Shown one piece after another: positions 16,591-23,359 of a stretch of DNA of 64,000 bases. A program made the translations under genes and the position numbers. The notes under the pieces were generated by a model. The model was not told where the DNA came from, did not search any database, and saw only the letters and a program-made list of their open reading frames with translations. Numbering within the stretch: the stretch's first letter is position 1; each line of letters opens with the position of its first letter. The stretch is from Acidovorax defluvii (GTDB lineage: Bacteria > Pseudomonadota > Gammaproteobacteria > Burkholderiales > Burkholderiaceae_C): positions 1 through 64,000 of the forward strand of contig QLTU01000019.1 in NCBI GenBank assembly GCA_003268905.1, given 5' to 3'.

Positions 16591-18705
16591 ATGTACAGCA
16601 CCGCATTCCTCGATCTACCCCCTTTGCAAGCCGCTGCGGGTGAAGTCCACCTGCCGGGCTCCAAGAGCATCTCCAACCGCGTGCTGCTGCTGGCGGCTCT
16701 GAGCCGTGGCACCACCACCGTGCACGACCTGCTGGCCTCCGACGACACGCGTGTGATGCTCGATGCGCTGCGTCAGATCGGTTGCACGGTCGAAGAAGCA
16801 GGCAGCACCGTGCGCATCACGGGCCTGGGTGACCGATCGCCCCAATCGCCCGCTCAGCTTTTCATGGGCAATGCCGGCACGGCCATGCGCCCTCTCACGG
16901 CAGCGCTGGCGCTGCTGGGCGGCGAGTTCGAGCTGTCTGGCGTGCCGCGCATGCACGAGCGCCCGATTGGCGATCTGGTCGATGCGCTGCGCCAACTGGG
17001 CTGCCATATTGACTACCTGGGCAATGACGGCTATCCGCCCCTGCGCATCGCCCATGCGGACGGCGTGCCTGCGTTGGCGCTTGCCGCGCCCATCCGCGTG
17101 CGCGGCGACGTATCGAGCCAGTTCCTTACCGCCCTGCTCATGGCGCTGCCGCTGGCGGCTGGCACGCACAGCATCGCGATCGACGTGGTGGGGGAGCTGA
17201 TATCCAAGCCCTACATCGCCATCACCCTGCAGTTGCTGGCGCGCTTTGGCATCGTGGTCGAACACCAGAACTGGCAGCGGTTCACCATTGCTGCAGGCAG
17301 CCGCTACCAGTCTCCCGGCGACATCCATGTCGAAGCGGACGCATCATCCGCTAGCTATTTCATAGCGCTTGGCGCAATTGCATCAAGCACTGAAGGCCAA
17401 AATGGCATTAAAATTCAGGGGGTTGGCCTGGATTCGATCCAGGGCGACATACGCTTTGTTGATGCAGCCCGGGCCATGGGAGCCGTGGTCACGGGCGGCC
17501 CCAACTGGCTGCAGATCGAACGCGGCGCATGGCCCCTCAAGGCCATCGATCTGGACTGCAACCACATCCCGGATGCCGCAATGACACTCGCCGTCATGGC
17601 GCTTTATGCTGAAGGCACCACCACACTGCGCAACATCGCCAGCTGGCGTGTGAAAGAAACCGACCGCATCTCCGCCATGGCCACCGAGCTGCGCAAGCTC
17701 GGTGCCACGGTGGAAGAAGGTGCGGACTTCATCCGGGTTACGCCGCCGACAACGGGCACGGGCACCGCCGGGCCGCCCCGATGTGCTATCGCTTCTTCGG
17801 GGGGAAGCGAACCATCCTCAGCAGGGAGCGCGGGGGCGCCATCCGGCTGGAAAGCCGCCAGCATCCACACCTACGACGACCACCGCGTGGCCATGTGCTT
17901 CTCACTGGCAGCCTTCAACCCGGCCGACCTGCCGGTGCGCATCGAAGATCCCAAATGCGTGGCCAAAACGTTTCCGGACTACTTCGAGGCCCTGTTCTCG
18001 GTGGCCCATGCCCTGCCCCGCCATGTTCCCGTGATCACCATCGATGGCCCCACGGCCTCCGGCAAGGGCACGGTGGCAGAGGCCGTGGCCAAGCGCCTAG
18101 GCTACGAATTCCTGGACTCCGGTGCGATGTACCGCATCACCGCGCTGGCTGCGCTGCGGGCGGGACTGGGCATTGATGCCGCCCACGAAGCGCCCATTGC
18201 CACGCTGGCACGCAGCCTCCCCGTGCTGTTTGAGGCAGGCCGCGTGCTGCTGGGGGCCGACGACGTGACCGACGCCATACGCACCGAAGAAGCCGGAATG
18301 AACGCCTCGCGCGTGTCCGCCTTGGCTGCCGTGCGCGCCGCACTGGTCGACCTGCAGCACGGCTTTCAGCGCCTGCCGGGGCTGGTGGCCGATGGCCGGG
18401 ACATGGGCACCGTGATCTTCCCGGACGCTCCTTTGAAGGTGTTTTTGACGGCCAGTGCTTCCTGCCGCGCAGAACGCCGCCTTAAACAATTGATTTCAAA
18501 GGGTTTTTCGGCTAGTATTGACGACCTTCGCGCAGATCTGGAGGCGCGTGATGCCCGGGATAGCTCCCGTAGCGTCGCACCCCTCAAGCCTGCGCAAGAT
18601 GCTCTGGTCCTGGACAACTCCACCTTGACGATTGATGAAGCCGTCAACCAGGTGTTGTCATGGTGGCAAGAGCGCCAGCCTTTCGCAGTGACTGCGCAAC
18701 GCTGA
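16591..18705 (+). CDS. aroA-cmk: Fused EPSP synthase / cytidylate kinase
   Basis: A 704-residue fusion. Residues 1-475 or so are AroA, which makes 5-enolpyruvylshikimate 3-phosphate in aromatic synthesis: [10 protein letters not shown] (substrate lysine), [45 protein letters not shown] and [16 protein letters not shown]. From about residue 480 it is cytidylate kinase: P-loop [37 protein letters not shown] and [11 protein letters not shown]. No stop or frameshift separates the two. A GTG at 18031 could allow separate Cmk translation. The AroA part carries two in-frame insertions of repeat DNA, about residues 253-276 and 387-425. The start [12 protein letters not shown] is chosen by comparison with AroA. 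Confidence 0.95.
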   Translation: MYSTAFLDLPPLQAAAGEVHLPGSKSISNRVLLLAALSRGTTTVHDLLASDDTRVMLDALRQIGCTVEEAGSTVRITGLGDRSPQSPAQLFMGNAGTAMRPLTAALALLGGEFELSGVPRMHERPIGDLVDALRQLGCHIDYLGNDGYPPLRIAHADGVPALALAAPIRVRGDVSSQFLTALLMALPLAAGTHSIAIDVVGELISKPYIAITLQLLARFGIVVEHQNWQRFTIAAGSRYQSPGDIHVEADASSASYFIALGAIASSTEGQNGIKIQGVGLDSIQGDIRFVDAARAMGAVVTGGPNWLQIERGAWPLKAIDLDCNHIPDAAMTLAVMALYAEGTTTLRNIASWRVKETDRISAMATELRKLGATVEEGADFIRVTPPTTGTGTAGPPRCAIASSGGSEPSSAGSAGAPSGWKAASIHTYDDHRVAMCFSLAAFNPADLPVRIEDPKCVAKTFPDYFEALFSVAHALPRHVPVITIDGPTASGKGTVAEAVAKRLGYEFLDSGAMYRITALAALRAGLGIDAAHEAPIATLARSLPVLFEAGRVLLGADDVTDAIRTEEAGMNASRVSALAAVRAALVDLQHGFQRLPGLVADGRDMGTVIFPDAPLKVFLTASASCRAERRLKQLISKGFSASIDDLRADLEARDARDSSRSVAPLKPAQDALVLDNSTLTIDEAVNQVLSWWQERQPFAVTAQR
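17348..17420 (+). repeat. Two-hairpin repeat absorbed in frame in aroA
   Basis: The stretch holds GCTAGCTATTTCATAGCGCT and, further on, GCATCAAGCACTGAAGGCCA followed by AAATGGCATTAAAATTCAG, matching the order of blocks in the intergenic copies. It encodes [19 protein letters not shown] and IKIQG without breaking the frame, using codons such as ATA, CTT and TCA that are rare in the surroundings. Confidence 0.7.
17755..17860 (+). repeat. GC-rich repeat-derived insertion in aroA
   Basis: GGGCCGCCCC.. TTCTTCGGGGGGAAGCGAAC ..CAGCAGGGAGCGCGGGGGCGCC resembles GC-rich intergenic repeats I know from Comamonadaceae genomes. It encodes a Gly/Ser/Ala-rich loop that E. coli AroA lacks, between FIRVTPP and [14 protein letters not shown]. 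Confidence 0.55.
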
Positions 18706-18912
18706 AACGTGTGGGGCCTTCCTAAAAAAGGGGCCCCGCAGGCAAGACCGCAAGGCCTTGCAACAGGCCCATGCAACCCCTCTCGCGCGCCAGCGCACAG
18801 GTTGCCTGGATCGATAACCTAACCCGCGGTTTTACCGCAAAAAACCACCGCAAGCAGCTATAAAAACAGTAGCAATGGTGCTACTGGAATCCTGTTTGTG
18901 GCAAGGAAACAC

Positions 18913-20598
18913 ATGTCCGAATCTTTTGCCGCCCTTTTTGAAGAATCCTTGCAGCGCACGGAAATGCGCCCAGGCGAAGTCATCACCGCTGAAGTTGTGC
19001 GCGTCGAGCACAACTTCGTGGTTGTGAACGCTGGCCTCAAGTCCGAAGCCTACGTGCCGCTGGAAGAGTTCAAGAACGACAAGGGCGAAGTCGAAGTCCA
19101 AGTGGGTGACTTCGTGTCGGTGGCCATTGGCTCCATCGAAAACGGCTACGGCGACACCATCCTGTCGCGCGACACCGCAAAGCGTCTGGCTTCGTGGATG
19201 AGCCTGGAAAAGGCCCTCGAATCCGGCGAATTCGTCACTGGCACGACCAGCGGCAAGGTCAAGGGCGGCCTCACGGTCCTGGTCAACGGCATCCGCGCAT
19301 TCCTGCCCGGTTCGCTGATCGATACCCGTCCGATCAAGGATCTGACGCCGTACGAAAACAAGACCATGGAATTCAAGGTCATCAAGCTCGACCGCAAGCG
19401 CAACAACGTGGTGCTGAGCCGCCGCGCTGTGGTGGAAGCCTCCATGGGCGAAGAGCGCGCCAAGCTGATGGAAACCCTCAAGGAAGGCTCCATCGTTCAG
19501 GGCGTGGTCAAGAACATCACCGAATACGGTGCGTTCGTGGACCTGGGCGGCATCGACGGCCTGCTGCACATCACCGACATGGCATGGCGCCGCGTGCGTC
19601 ACCCATCCGAAGTGGTGACGGCTGGCCAGGAAATCACCGCCAAGATCCTGAAGTTCGACACCGAAAAGAACCGTGTCTCGCTGGGTCTGAAGCAGATGGG
19701 CGACGACCCATGGATGGGCGTGAACCGCCGCTACCCACAATCGACCCGTCTGTTCGGCAAGATCACGAACATTGCCGACTACGGCGCGTTCGTCGAACTC
19801 GAACCCGGCATCGAAGGCCTGGTGCACGTGTCTGAAATGGACTGGACCAACAAGAACATCGCTCCCGCCAAGCTGGTTTCGCTGGGCGACGAAGTCGAAG
19901 TCATGGTCCTCGAAATCGACGAAGACAAGCGCCGCATCAGCCTGGGCATGAAGCAGTGCAAGGCCAACCCATGGCAAGAATTCGCCCAGGACACGAAGCG
20001 CGGCGACCGCGTCAAGGGTCCTATCAAGTCGATCACCGACTTCGGCGTGTTCGTGGGTCTGGCTGCCGGCATCGACGGCCTGGTGCACCTGTCCGACCTG
20101 TCGTGGAACGAAACCGGCGAAGCCGCCGTGCGCAACTACAAGAAGGGCCAGGAAGTCGAAGCCATCGTGCTGGCCGTGGACGTGGACCGCGAGCGCATCT
20201 CCCTGGGCATCAAGCAGTTGGATGGCGACCCGTTCACCACGTTTGTGACCGTGAACGACAAGGGCCAGACGGTGACCGGCAAGGTCAAGACCGTGGACGC
20301 CCGTGGCGCTGAAATCGACCTCGGCGAAGACATCGTGGGCTACCTGCGCGCTTCGGAAATCTCCCGCGACCGCGTGGAAGATGCCCGCAACGTGCTCAAG
20401 GAAGGCGACGAAGTCACCGCTGTGGTGGTCAATGTGGATCGCAAGACCCGCAACATCCAGCTGTCGATCAAGCAAAAGGACATGGCCGACGAACAAGGCG
20501 CCATGGCCAACCTGAGCCAGCAGTCGAGCCGCGAAAGCGCCGGCACGACCAGCCTGGGCGCCCTGCTGCGCGCCAAGCTGGACAACTCGGAAAAGTAA
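18913..20598 (+). CDS. rpsA: 30S ribosomal protein S1
   Basis: A 561-residue mRNA-binding ribosomal protein. Six S1 (OB-fold) repeats are visible, for example [20 protein letters not shown] near the N-terminus, [40 protein letters not shown] and [34 protein letters not shown] is the usual start; the frame upstream is not S1-like. Length matches the family. It follows aroA-cmk, as cmk-rpsA do in most proteobacteria. An autoregulatory leader is expected from the family, but none can be proven here. Confidence 0.98.
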   Translation: MSESFAALFEESLQRTEMRPGEVITAEVVRVEHNFVVVNAGLKSEAYVPLEEFKNDKGEVEVQVGDFVSVAIGSIENGYGDTILSRDTAKRLASWMSLEKALESGEFVTGTTSGKVKGGLTVLVNGIRAFLPGSLIDTRPIKDLTPYENKTMEFKVIKLDRKRNNVVLSRRAVVEASMGEERAKLMETLKEGSIVQGVVKNITEYGAFVDLGGIDGLLHITDMAWRRVRHPSEVVTAGQEITAKILKFDTEKNRVSLGLKQMGDDPWMGVNRRYPQSTRLFGKITNIADYGAFVELEPGIEGLVHVSEMDWTNKNIAPAKLVSLGDEVEVMVLEIDEDKRRISLGMKQCKANPWQEFAQDTKRGDRVKGPIKSITDFGVFVGLAAGIDGLVHLSDLSWNETGEAAVRNYKKGQEVEAIVLAVDVDRERISLGIKQLDGDPFTTFVTVNDKGQTVTGKVKTVDARGAEIDLGEDIVGYLRASEISRDRVEDARNVLKEGDEVTAVVVNVDRKTRNIQLSIKQKDMADEQGAMANLSQQSSRESAGTTSLGALLRAKLDNSEK

Positions 20599-20637
20599 AG
20601 CACTGACCCGGGAGCATCTGCTCGAATCGAGCGGCAA

Positions 20638-20744
20638 GTGTGCGCTGCGGATCGCGGTGGCCTGCGAGGCGCAAAGCGCAGCAATAGCCTGGCTATTGCG
20701 AGCATTTGCGACAACGCAGACCGCCCGAGTCCGCAGATGCACAC
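20638..20744. repeat. Long imperfect inverted repeat between rpsA and ihfB
   Basis: The outer arms GTGTGCGCTGCGGA and TCCGCAGATGCACAC pair, as do GCGGTGGCCTGCG..GCGCAAAGC with GCATTTGCGACAACGCAGACCGC. The tip is a perfect GCAATAGC-CTG-GCTATTGC at 20681-20699. The whole could fold into one hairpin of about 107 nt. It may be a structured RNA, an interspersed repeat or an RNA-processing site. Confidence 0.7.
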
Positions 20745-20784
20745 GACGCGATGATTCGTGCAGAGGCTCCCTAGACGGTCAGAC

Positions 20785-20815
20785 AGCGGGCGCCTTGTGC
20801 GCCCGCTTCTCTTTC
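20785..20815 (+). terminator. Terminator after rpsA
   Basis: AGCGGGCGC-CTTGT-GCGCCCGCT forms a strong stem followed by TCTCTTTC. It lies just upstream of ihfB, so ihfB may rely on read-through or its own promoter. Confidence 0.7.
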
Positions 20816-20849
20816 AGCCATTGATTCTCCTGCCATGCCCCAAGACTCC

Positions 20850-21155
20850 ATGACCCGCTCTGACCTCGTTGAGGAACTGGCCGCCCGCTTTGGTCAGCTC
20901 ACGCACCGCGATGCCGAATTCGCCGTCAAGACCATTCTGGACGCTGTGGGCGATGCCCTGGTGCATGGGCACCGCATCGAGATCCGGGGCTTTGGCAGTT
21001 TCTCGGTCAACCATCGCCCGCCACGCATGGGCCGCAACCCGCGCAGCGGCGAAGCCGTGGCCATACCGGAAAAGCGCGTGCCGCATTTCAAACCGGGCAA
21101 GGCACTTCGCGAGGCGGTAGACCAGCGCACCGCCGAGCTGGAAACAAGTCTTTGA
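20850..21155 (+). CDS. ihfB: Integration host factor subunit beta
   Basis: A 101-residue DNA-bending protein; with IhfA it forms a heterodimer that acts in recombination, replication and transcription. [20 protein letters not shown] then [20 protein letters not shown] is the typical DNA-binding arm region. [14 protein letters not shown] is chosen as the start; an ATG five codons earlier (20835) is possible. The place after rpsA is conserved in proteobacteria and separates it from HU. Confidence 0.95.
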   Translation: MTRSDLVEELAARFGQLTHRDAEFAVKTILDAVGDALVHGHRIEIRGFGSFSVNHRPPRMGRNPRSGEAVAIPEKRVPHFKPGKALREAVDQRTAELETSL

Positions 21156-21159
21156 AGAC

Positions 21160-21232
21160 CGGTTGCTATTATTTTAATAGCTATTAGCGCTTTATACATA
21201 AGGGCTGGCGGCATAAATCATGCAAATCCGTG
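21160..21232 (+). repeat. Two-hairpin interspersed repeat (ihfB-lapA)
   Basis: One of the clearest copies: GCTATTATTTTAATAGC is a perfect stem-loop, followed by TATTAGCGCTTTATACATAA and GGGCTGGCGGC. It starts within ten bases of the ihfB stop. Confidence 0.85.
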
Positions 21233-21309
21233 AATGAACCGCGCACAGCGCTGCTACGGCTGGGCCGTACTGCCAAGCTCTTAGAATCTCCCCACCACCG
21301 GGGAGCTCC

Positions 21310-21624
21310 ATGAAATACCTCCTGTGGCTGCTCAAGGCAGCCATTTTTTTTACGCTGTTTGCCTTCGCACTGAACAACCAGCAAGACGCCACCGTGCATT
21401 TTTTCTTTGGCACGCAGTGGCGTGCACCTCTGGTACTGGTGGTGCTGACCGCGTTTTCCGCCGGCCTGGTGGTGGGCGTACTGGGCATGGTGCCCCGCTG
21501 GTGGAAGCACCGCCGGGCAGCGCGCCGCGCCGATAGTTCAACCAAGCTGTCGCCCGCGCCCACCGCGCCCGCTCCAGCGGCTGCCTCATCGTCTGCCGAA
21601 TTGCTGCCACCCCATGGAATTTGA
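21310..21624 (+). CDS. lapA: LapA-family inner-membrane protein (DUF1049)
   Basis: A 104-residue protein with two membrane helices (about residues 5-20 and 40-62) split by NNQQDATVHFFFGTQWRAPL, the usual DUF1049 hairpin. The cytoplasmic tail is basic, then Ala/Pro/Ser-rich. LapA and LapB together control LpxC turnover and LPS assembly. A GGGGAGCTCC site precedes the ATG. The 3' end overlaps lapB by 11 bp, so the two are co-translated. Confidence 0.85.
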   Translation: MKYLLWLLKAAIFFTLFAFALNNQQDATVHFFFGTQWRAPLVLVVLTAFSAGLVVGVLGMVPRWWKHRRAARRADSSTKLSPAPTAPAPAAASSSAELLPPHGI

Positions 21625-22771
21625 TATCAGCTGGATTTTGCTGGGCCTGCCCCTGGCCTTTGTGCTGGGCTGGCTCGCCTCCCGCTTTGACCTGCGCCAG
21701 CTGCGTGCGGAAAACCGCCGTGCTCCCAAGGCCTATTTCAAGGGGCTGAACTTTCTGCTCAACGAGCAGCAGGACCAGGCCATCGATGCCTTTATTGAAG
21801 CGGTACAGAACGATCCCGACACATCCGAACTGCACTTTGCGCTGGGCAACCTGTTTCGTCGGCGGGGCGAATACGACCGTGCGGTGCGGGTGCATGAGCA
21901 CCTTTTGTCCCGCGGCGACCTGTCCCGTGCGGACCAGGAGCGTGCCCAATATGCCCTGGCGCTCGATTTTCTGAAAGCGGGGCTGCTGGACCGGGCCGAA
22001 GCAGCCCTGAGCCAGCTGGAAGGCACACCGTTTGAGGGCCAGGCCCGCCTTGCCTTGCTGGCCATTTACGAGCGCTCGCGCGACTGGCCCCATGCCGCAG
22101 GCATTGCCCGCAAGATGCACAATGCAAATCAAGGTGATTTCAGCACCCGGCAGGCGCACTACCTGTGCGAGCAGGCGCAAGCCTGCATCGCCAACAACGA
22201 CCGCCCCGGCGCGCTGGCCTTGCTGAACCATGCGGTGGCCACCGCGCCCGAGGCGGCGCGCGCCCGCATCGACCTTGCCCGGCTGCAGCACATGATGGGC
22301 GACAGTGGTGCCGCCCTGGGCACACTCCAGGCGCTCAGCCGGCAGGCCCCTGCCGCAGTGCCCCTGGCCACTCCCCTGATGCTGGAAACCGCCATCGCCG
22401 CAGGCCAGGCGCCGGAGATGCAGGCATTGCTGCAAGCGCATTACGCCCAGGCGCCATCGCTGGATGTGCTGGAGGGCATCGTGGCCTTACAGGCACTGAA
22501 CCCCACCGATGCGGCCACGGCACGGCAATGGTATGTCCGGCATCTGGACAAAGAGCAATCCCTGGTGGCAGCAGCCAAGTGGCTGGCAGAAGAAAAACTC
22601 GAGCACGAAGAGTTCCATCCGCAGATCCAGCGGGCGCTGGACCACGCCGTCAAGCCGCTCACGCGCTACCGCTGCGCCGCCTGCGGCTTCGAGGCACGCC
22701 AGCATTTCTGGCAATGCCCGGGCTGCCAGACTTGGGACAGCTACCCCGCCCGCCGGGTGGAAGAGCTCTGA
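21614..22771 (+). CDS. lapB: LPS assembly protein LapB (YciM)
   Basis: A 385-residue inner-membrane-anchored TPR protein that presents LpxC to FtsH and couples LPS synthesis to transport. One N-terminal helix (about residues 4-20) is followed by repeated TPR units, for example YFKGLNFLLNEQQDQAIDAF and HFALGNLFRRRGEYDRAVRV. The C-terminal rubredoxin-like zinc site reads YRCAACGFEARQHFWQCPGC. Length and order match E. coli YciM. Overlaps lapA. Confidence 0.93.
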   Translation: MEFDISWILLGLPLAFVLGWLASRFDLRQLRAENRRAPKAYFKGLNFLLNEQQDQAIDAFIEAVQNDPDTSELHFALGNLFRRRGEYDRAVRVHEHLLSRGDLSRADQERAQYALALDFLKAGLLDRAEAALSQLEGTPFEGQARLALLAIYERSRDWPHAAGIARKMHNANQGDFSTRQAHYLCEQAQACIANNDRPGALALLNHAVATAPEAARARIDLARLQHMMGDSGAALGTLQALSRQAPAAVPLATPLMLETAIAAGQAPEMQALLQAHYAQAPSLDVLEGIVALQALNPTDAATARQWYVRHLDKEQSLVAAAKWLAEEKLEHEEFHPQIQRALDHAVKPLTRYRCAACGFEARQHFWQCPGCQTWDSYPARRVEEL

Positions 22772-22892
22772 GAGCGCAGAGGGTTCACTATCTGACCCGC
22801 AGGTGCCGGCAGGCCGCACGTAAAGCCGCAGTTGCCTCGCTATGATGCCTGGGCGATTTCATCGCGTCGCATCAACTACCAGGAGTTCATCC

Positions 22893-23231
22893 GTGCTGAA
22901 AAAAATACTGACCACCCTTGTCATGCTGTATGCCGCTGCCTCGTTTGCAGCGGTCGATGTGAACAAGGCCACGGCCGCAGAACTGGACGGCATCAAAGGC
23001 ATCGGGCCCGGCCTCTCCGGAAAAATCATCGAAGAGCGCAAACACGGTGCGTTCAAGGACTGGGACGATTTCATCCAACGGGTGCGCGGCGTGGGCGAAA
23101 CCAGTGCTGGCAAGTTTTCTGCCGAGGGCATGAGGGTGAATGGCCGCACTTTCAAGGCGCCCGCCCCCGCCCCCACCCCCACCCCCACCCCTGCACCTGC
23201 CGCAGCGGCTGCGAGCGCTCCCAAAAAATAA
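22893..23231 (+). CDS. ComEA-like helix-hairpin-helix protein
   Basis: A 112-residue exported protein. A signal peptide (KKILTTLVMLYAAASFA) precedes one helix-hairpin-helix domain, VDVNKATAAELDGIKGIGPG then LSGKIIEERKHGAFKDWDDF. The last 25 residues are a Pro/Ala-rich tail encoded by C-rich repeats at 23160-23200. The GTG at 22893 is chosen for its AGGAG eight bases upstream and because the signal peptide begins there. It may bind double-stranded DNA in the periplasm during uptake, by analogy with ComEA, but competence is not shown. Confidence 0.85.
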   Translation: MLKKILTTLVMLYAAASFAAVDVNKATAAELDGIKGIGPGLSGKIIEERKHGAFKDWDDFIQRVRGVGETSAGKFSAEGMRVNGRTFKAPAPAPTPTPTPAPAAAAASAPKK

Positions 23232-23252
23232 GCACCCCACGCAAACGCCAAG

Positions 23253-23278
23253 CCCGCTGCGGCGGGTTTTCTTTTTGG
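23253..23278 (+). terminator. Terminator after the ComEA-like gene
   Basis: AAGCCCGC-TGC-GGCGGGTTTTC is followed by TTTTT. Confidence 0.7.
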
Positions 23279-23359
23279 GACCGGCACCCCGGACAAACGC
23301 CCGGGCAGGCATGGTCTTTTCAACGACCGGCGCAGACCGCCCCGTAAAATTGCCGGCGC

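Noticed and set aside
18480-18530. AT-rich patch in the cmk part as a third in-frame repeat
   Set aside because: The encoded sequence aligns with cytidylate kinase without any insertion ([18 protein letters not shown]), so it is ordinary coding DNA.
18850-18900. Possible repeat copy before rpsA (CAGCTATAAAAACAGTAGCA)
   Set aside because: Only the first few bases resemble the two-hairpin family; the AGCGCTT..AAGCGCT hairpin is missing.
18832-20742. 636-codon open frame opposite rpsA
   Set aside because: His/Gln/Val-rich mirror of the S1 gene; the plus-strand protein is S1 with all six repeats, and the antisense frame has no family likeness.
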